From Planctobacterium marinum (GTDB taxonomy: Bacteria; Pseudomonadota; Gammaproteobacteria; Enterobacterales; Alteromonadaceae): a stretch of DNA of 64,000 bases. The stretch spans positions 1-64,000 of the forward strand of contig NZ_JAJEWQ010000002.1 of the NCBI RefSeq assembly GCF_020687805.1. The letters run 5' to 3'. The notes beneath the pieces are model-generated. The model did no database searches. It was not told the DNA's origin and was given only the letters and a program-made list of their open reading frames with translations. The position numbers and the translations under genes are program-made. Each line of letters opens with the position of its first letter. Position 1 is the stretch's first letter. This document shows, piece by piece, positions 61,473 through 64,000 of this stretch.

Positions 61473-62693
61473 ATGGTGATTGCGAACTATTTTGCTGGCA
61501 AGTCCCGTCAACTGTTGATGGGGTTGGGTCTGATGCTGACGGCCTTACCGGCGCTGAGCGAACCACCGGCGCAACTGCAACTATGTACCGCCTGTCACGG
61601 CCTTTCCAATCTGGAGTACAGTGCCGGGTACAATCAGGCACACTGGAAAACGCTGATGAGTTACATGGTCGACTTGAACGAGTCTCAGGCCGATGAATTA
61701 AGCGCCTATCTTGCTAAACAATATCCTGAAAACCAACGTCGGGCCTCTGTACAGGTGCCCGGTGAGAGGCAGCTGAGTTATCGTTATTGGCAGGTTCCGA
61801 CACTCGGACAGCGTGCCCGCGATCCGGTGCAGGGTAAAGACGGTGTGATATGGTGGGTAGGGCAGTGGGGAAATATACTCGGGCGACTGGATCCCAAAAC
61901 CGGTGCGATGAAAGAGTATGTGCTTCCCCCCGGTACATTTCCCCACAGTGTGACACTGGATAAAAATCTCACTCCCTGGTTTTTAGGCAACAAAAACGGC
62001 ACTGTCGGCTATTTAGAACCTGAATCTGGCACTTTTAAGGTGTTCAGGATGCCAGATGCCAATGCCCGGGACCCTCACACCGGCGAGTTTGATCAGCAGG
62101 GGATTTTCTGGTTTACCTTGCAGCACAGCAATATGATTGGGCGATTAGATCCGGCTACCGGTGATATTAAACTGGCCACACTGCCAACCCCGGGCTCGCG
62201 CCCCTACGGCATTAAGATCGATTCATCAGGCACCCCCTGGGTATCCTGCAACGGCAGCAACTGCCTGATCAAAGTTGACACCGAATCCATGCACCTGGAG
62301 GAAATCAAATTGCCCGGAGACAAGAGCCATTCGCGACGCCTGGCCATTACGCCTGACGATATGGTGTTTTATGTGAATTCAGGTATGGGTAAACTGGGCA
62401 GATATCATCCTAAAACCGGCACAATAACAGAGTGGGACAACCCCAGTGGAGAGGACAGCCACCCCTATGCGATTGAATACGCCGATGGTGCCATTTGGTT
62501 TAATGAATCCAGCAAAAGGCCGGAAACGCTGGTGCGCTTTGATTTAGCGACAGAAACCATGCAAAGCTGGCAAATCCCCAGCAAAGAAGGCGTTTACAGC
62601 GGACTTATAAGACATATGCGGATGGGCAGTCAGGGATTGATTATTCATCAGACAGCCACCAATCAGTTAGCTGAAATTACCTGGTCGCAATAG
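61473..62693 (+). CDS. cytochrome c-like domain fused to Vgb-like beta-propeller
   Basis: ATG 61473 follows GAGGTG; a GTG at 61467 adds two residues. The 406-aa exported protein (signal LGLMLTALPALS) has one heme motif CTACH (LCTACHGLSN, about residues 36-40) with an adjacent NQAHWKTLMSYM helix of c-type cytochrome style, then a propeller of the virginiamycin B lyase/SMP-30-like type (about 100-406) with repeats of WFTLQHSNMIGRLDPATG, PYGIKIDSSGTPW, SHPYAIEYADGAIWF. Related two-part proteins occur in methylotroph-like oxidation pathways. A role in electron transfer or lactone hydrolysis is possible but unproven. Confidence 0.72.
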   Translation: MVIANYFAGKSRQLLMGLGLMLTALPALSEPPAQLQLCTACHGLSNLEYSAGYNQAHWKTLMSYMVDLNESQADELSAYLAKQYPENQRRASVQVPGERQLSYRYWQVPTLGQRARDPVQGKDGVIWWVGQWGNILGRLDPKTGAMKEYVLPPGTFPHSVTLDKNLTPWFLGNKNGTVGYLEPESGTFKVFRMPDANARDPHTGEFDQQGIFWFTLQHSNMIGRLDPATGDIKLATLPTPGSRPYGIKIDSSGTPWVSCNGSNCLIKVDTESMHLEEIKLPGDKSHSRRLAITPDDMVFYVNSGMGKLGRYHPKTGTITEWDNPSGEDSHPYAIEYADGAIWFNESSKRPETLVRFDLATETMQSWQIPSKEGVYSGLIRHMRMGSQGLIIHQTATNQLAEITWSQ

Positions 62694-62742
62694 CTTATTT
62701 GGCGATTAAGACAACTGGATGGGGCTGATGTTTGCTATCCGA

Positions 62743-64000
62743 TCAGCCCAATCCTTTTTTTAACAGGCGTTTCAATGTGGCTGGCTTTACCGGTTTTGCG
62801 ATAAAGCCGAAGCCCTGTTCCATGGCCATTTCCCGAATGGTTTCGGCATGATCGGCACTGTTAATAATTACCGGGATTGCTTGACCCAAACTGGCGCGAA
62901 TGTGTTGCACCGCGTCTATGCCATTTTCACCATTGTCCAGGTGGTAATCCGCCACAATAATATCGGGGGCGAAATGTGCACAGGCTTTCAGCGCCTCCTG
63001 GAGATTGCTGGCACTGTGTACCAGGCATCCCCAGGTTTCCAGCCGCAGGGTCATAGCTTCCAGCAAAGCCGGTTCGTTATCAATGACCAGCACATTCACA
63101 CCCTGCATATCGGTTTTACACACCGCTTTGTTTTGCAGGGTTTCACCCGGATTAATGTCTCCTTTGATACAGGGCAGCGTAATTCTGAATTCACTGCCCT
63201 GTTTCCAGGTGGAGTCAAAGCTTAGCTCATGACCCAGGATACGGCATATGCGGGAAGCAATAGCCAGGCCTAACCCAAGCCCCTGGCCTGTGTGTTGACG
63301 GCTGGCTTGTTCGAAATCTTTAAAGATACGCGCTTTATCTTCATCCTTGATGCCCTCTCCTGAGTCTTTGACGATGATCATCAACTGTTTTTCAATGCGG
63401 CATTCAATATTGACGAATCCGGATTCTGTATAGCGGATCGCATTGGTCAGCAAGTTCTGCAATACCCGCTTTAACAATCTGGCATCGGTACGGGTGAGTT
63501 GATGCAAAATGGCGGCCTGAAAAACCAGCCCTTTTTGTTCACACATGAGTCGGTACTCGTCCAACAGGGGCGTGATCAGTTGATAAACATCGACATCTTC
63601 CACTTGTGGTGAGATCACTCCGGCATCCAGCTTGGTAAGTTCCAGTACAGAATTAACAAGTTGTTCGGCGTTTTCTAAAGCGTTCTGGATATTACTGCTC
63701 AGTTCAGCCAGTTCTGGTGTTTGCAGCTTTTCTTTTAGTATGGAATTAAACAGGGTTGCGGCATTAAAAGGTTGCAGTAAATCGTGACTGATTGCCGCGA
63801 AATAACGGGTTTTGTCCTCATTCGCCTGAACAGCCAGTTGTCTTGCATCTTCCAGTCGCTGATTCATCGCCTCCAGATCCTGGGTACGTTGCTGAACCCG
63901 GTTTTCCAGATGTACATTGAGTTCTTCCAGGGCCTTCTGGTTTTCCACAAATTCCGTGATATCGGTATAGGTGGTAACAAACCCACCACCGGGAAGTGGG
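62743..64000 (-). CDS. hybrid histidine kinase, C-terminal part (window-truncated)
   Basis: The frame is open to the window end and continues upstream of the ATG at 63948; the 5' end of the gene is outside the window. Visible parts, in order: end of a PAS domain (PLPGGGFVTTYTDIT), coiled coil, HisKA with SHDLLQPFN, HATPase with NLLTNAIRYTESG and DSGEGIKDED, and a receiver (VLVIDNEP, Asp in IIVADYHLDNGENG, AKPVKP). The PAS end, HisKA and receiver closely resemble the CrbS-like kinase at 14421-17837, so this is a paralogue. It may be the partner of the second CrbR-like regulator at 49249-49902; unproven. Confidence 0.88.
   Translation of the reverse strand, partial: PLPGGGFVTTYTDITEFVENQKALEELNVHLENRVQQRTQDLEAMNQRLEDARQLAVQANEDKTRYFAAISHDLLQPFNAATLFNSILKEKLQTPELAELSSNIQNALENAEQLVNSVLELTKLDAGVISPQVEDVDVYQLITPLLDEYRLMCEQKGLVFQAAILHQLTRTDARLLKRVLQNLLTNAIRYTESGFVNIECRIEKQLMIIVKDSGEGIKDEDKARIFKDFEQASRQHTGQGLGLGLAIASRICRILGHELSFDSTWKQGSEFRITLPCIKGDINPGETLQNKAVCKTDMQGVNVLVIDNEPALLEAMTLRLETWGCLVHSASNLQEALKACAHFAPDIIVADYHLDNGENGIDAVQHIRASLGQAIPVIINSADHAETIREMAMEQGFGFIAKPVKPATLKRLLKKGLG

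Noticed and set aside
1-64000. tRNA, rRNA or known riboswitch
   Set aside because: No convincing acceptor-stem/T-loop patterns or riboswitch cores were seen by eye; a covariance-model scan would settle it.

Overview
The window looks like chromosomal DNA of a marine gammaproteobacterium, most likely Alteromonadaceae. This is inferred from protein style and gene neighbourhoods (acs with a CrbR-type regulator, DUF4212 plus symporter, DUF294 plus DnaQ-like exonuclease, TonB receptors, DbpA, AguA/AguB). No rRNA or tRNA gene is present to fix the taxonomy. Coding density is high. No CRISPR array, prophage or complete insertion sequence was seen.

Layout. 1-1.6 kb: remnant of an IS110-type transposase abutting a 5'-truncated carbon-nitrogen hydrolase, then a class I glutamine amidotransferase. 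1.7-5.7 kb: DcaP-like porin divergent from acs and a CrbR-type response regulator. 5.8-9.2 kb: Ca/Na antiporter, MscS channel, orphan periplasmic binding protein. 9.3-12.7 kb: TonB receptor plus PepSY membrane protein (metal/siderophore type). 13.1-14.4 kb: an isolated pair of 'sporadic carbohydrate cluster' proteins. 14.4-22.5 kb: CrbS-type sensor kinase divergent from DUF4212/solute symporter, DUF294 protein and exonuclease. 22.5-27.3 kb: small secreted protein, GH13 lipoprotein, two related esterases around an AraC regulator. 27.6-29.4 kb: LCMT-like methyltransferase plus a GNAT/cyclic-nucleotide-binding fusion. 29.5-36 kb: secreted beta-propeller/FG-GAP protein, DbpA, paired M16 peptidases. 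36.4-38.9 kb: accessory patch with HipBA and a HigBA-like locus whose toxin is internally deleted. 38.9-41.8 kb: formyltransferase-like gene, aguB, aguA. 41.9-56.2 kb: a polyhydroxybutyrate (PHB) utilisation region. 56.2-62.7 kb: unknown membrane and secreted proteins, HPP protein, cytochrome c/Vgb-like fusion. 62.7-64 kb: C-terminal part of a second hybrid kinase, cut by the window end.

How the parts may work together. Acetate module: acs, its neighbouring regulator, the SSS-domain kinase and the symporter correspond to the known CrbS/CrbR acetate switch. The same 14-bp dyad (GGGACCAAAGTCCC type) occurs twice in the porin/acs intergenic region and twice in the kinase/symporter intergenic region. 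PHB module: a secreted type 1 depolymerase, a type 2 depolymerase, a MetX-like exported hydrolase, a GntP-family permease and a 3-hydroxybutyrate dehydrogenase sit with a TonB receptor, a Cache-domain chemoreceptor and a second CrbR-like regulator. An identical 20-bp sequence centred on GTACTTAAGTAC lies upstream of the receptor/permease pair and of the chemoreceptor, and a near-identical dyad lies upstream of the type 1 depolymerase. A third twin dyad (TTAGACTATAGTCTAA type) precedes the secreted protein at 58.0-59.5 kb. All three dyads share an AC-N4-GT core. I infer that paralogous CrbS/CrbR-like systems have diverged to run acetate and PHB/3-hydroxybutyrate regulons, which is the most interesting hypothesis in the window.
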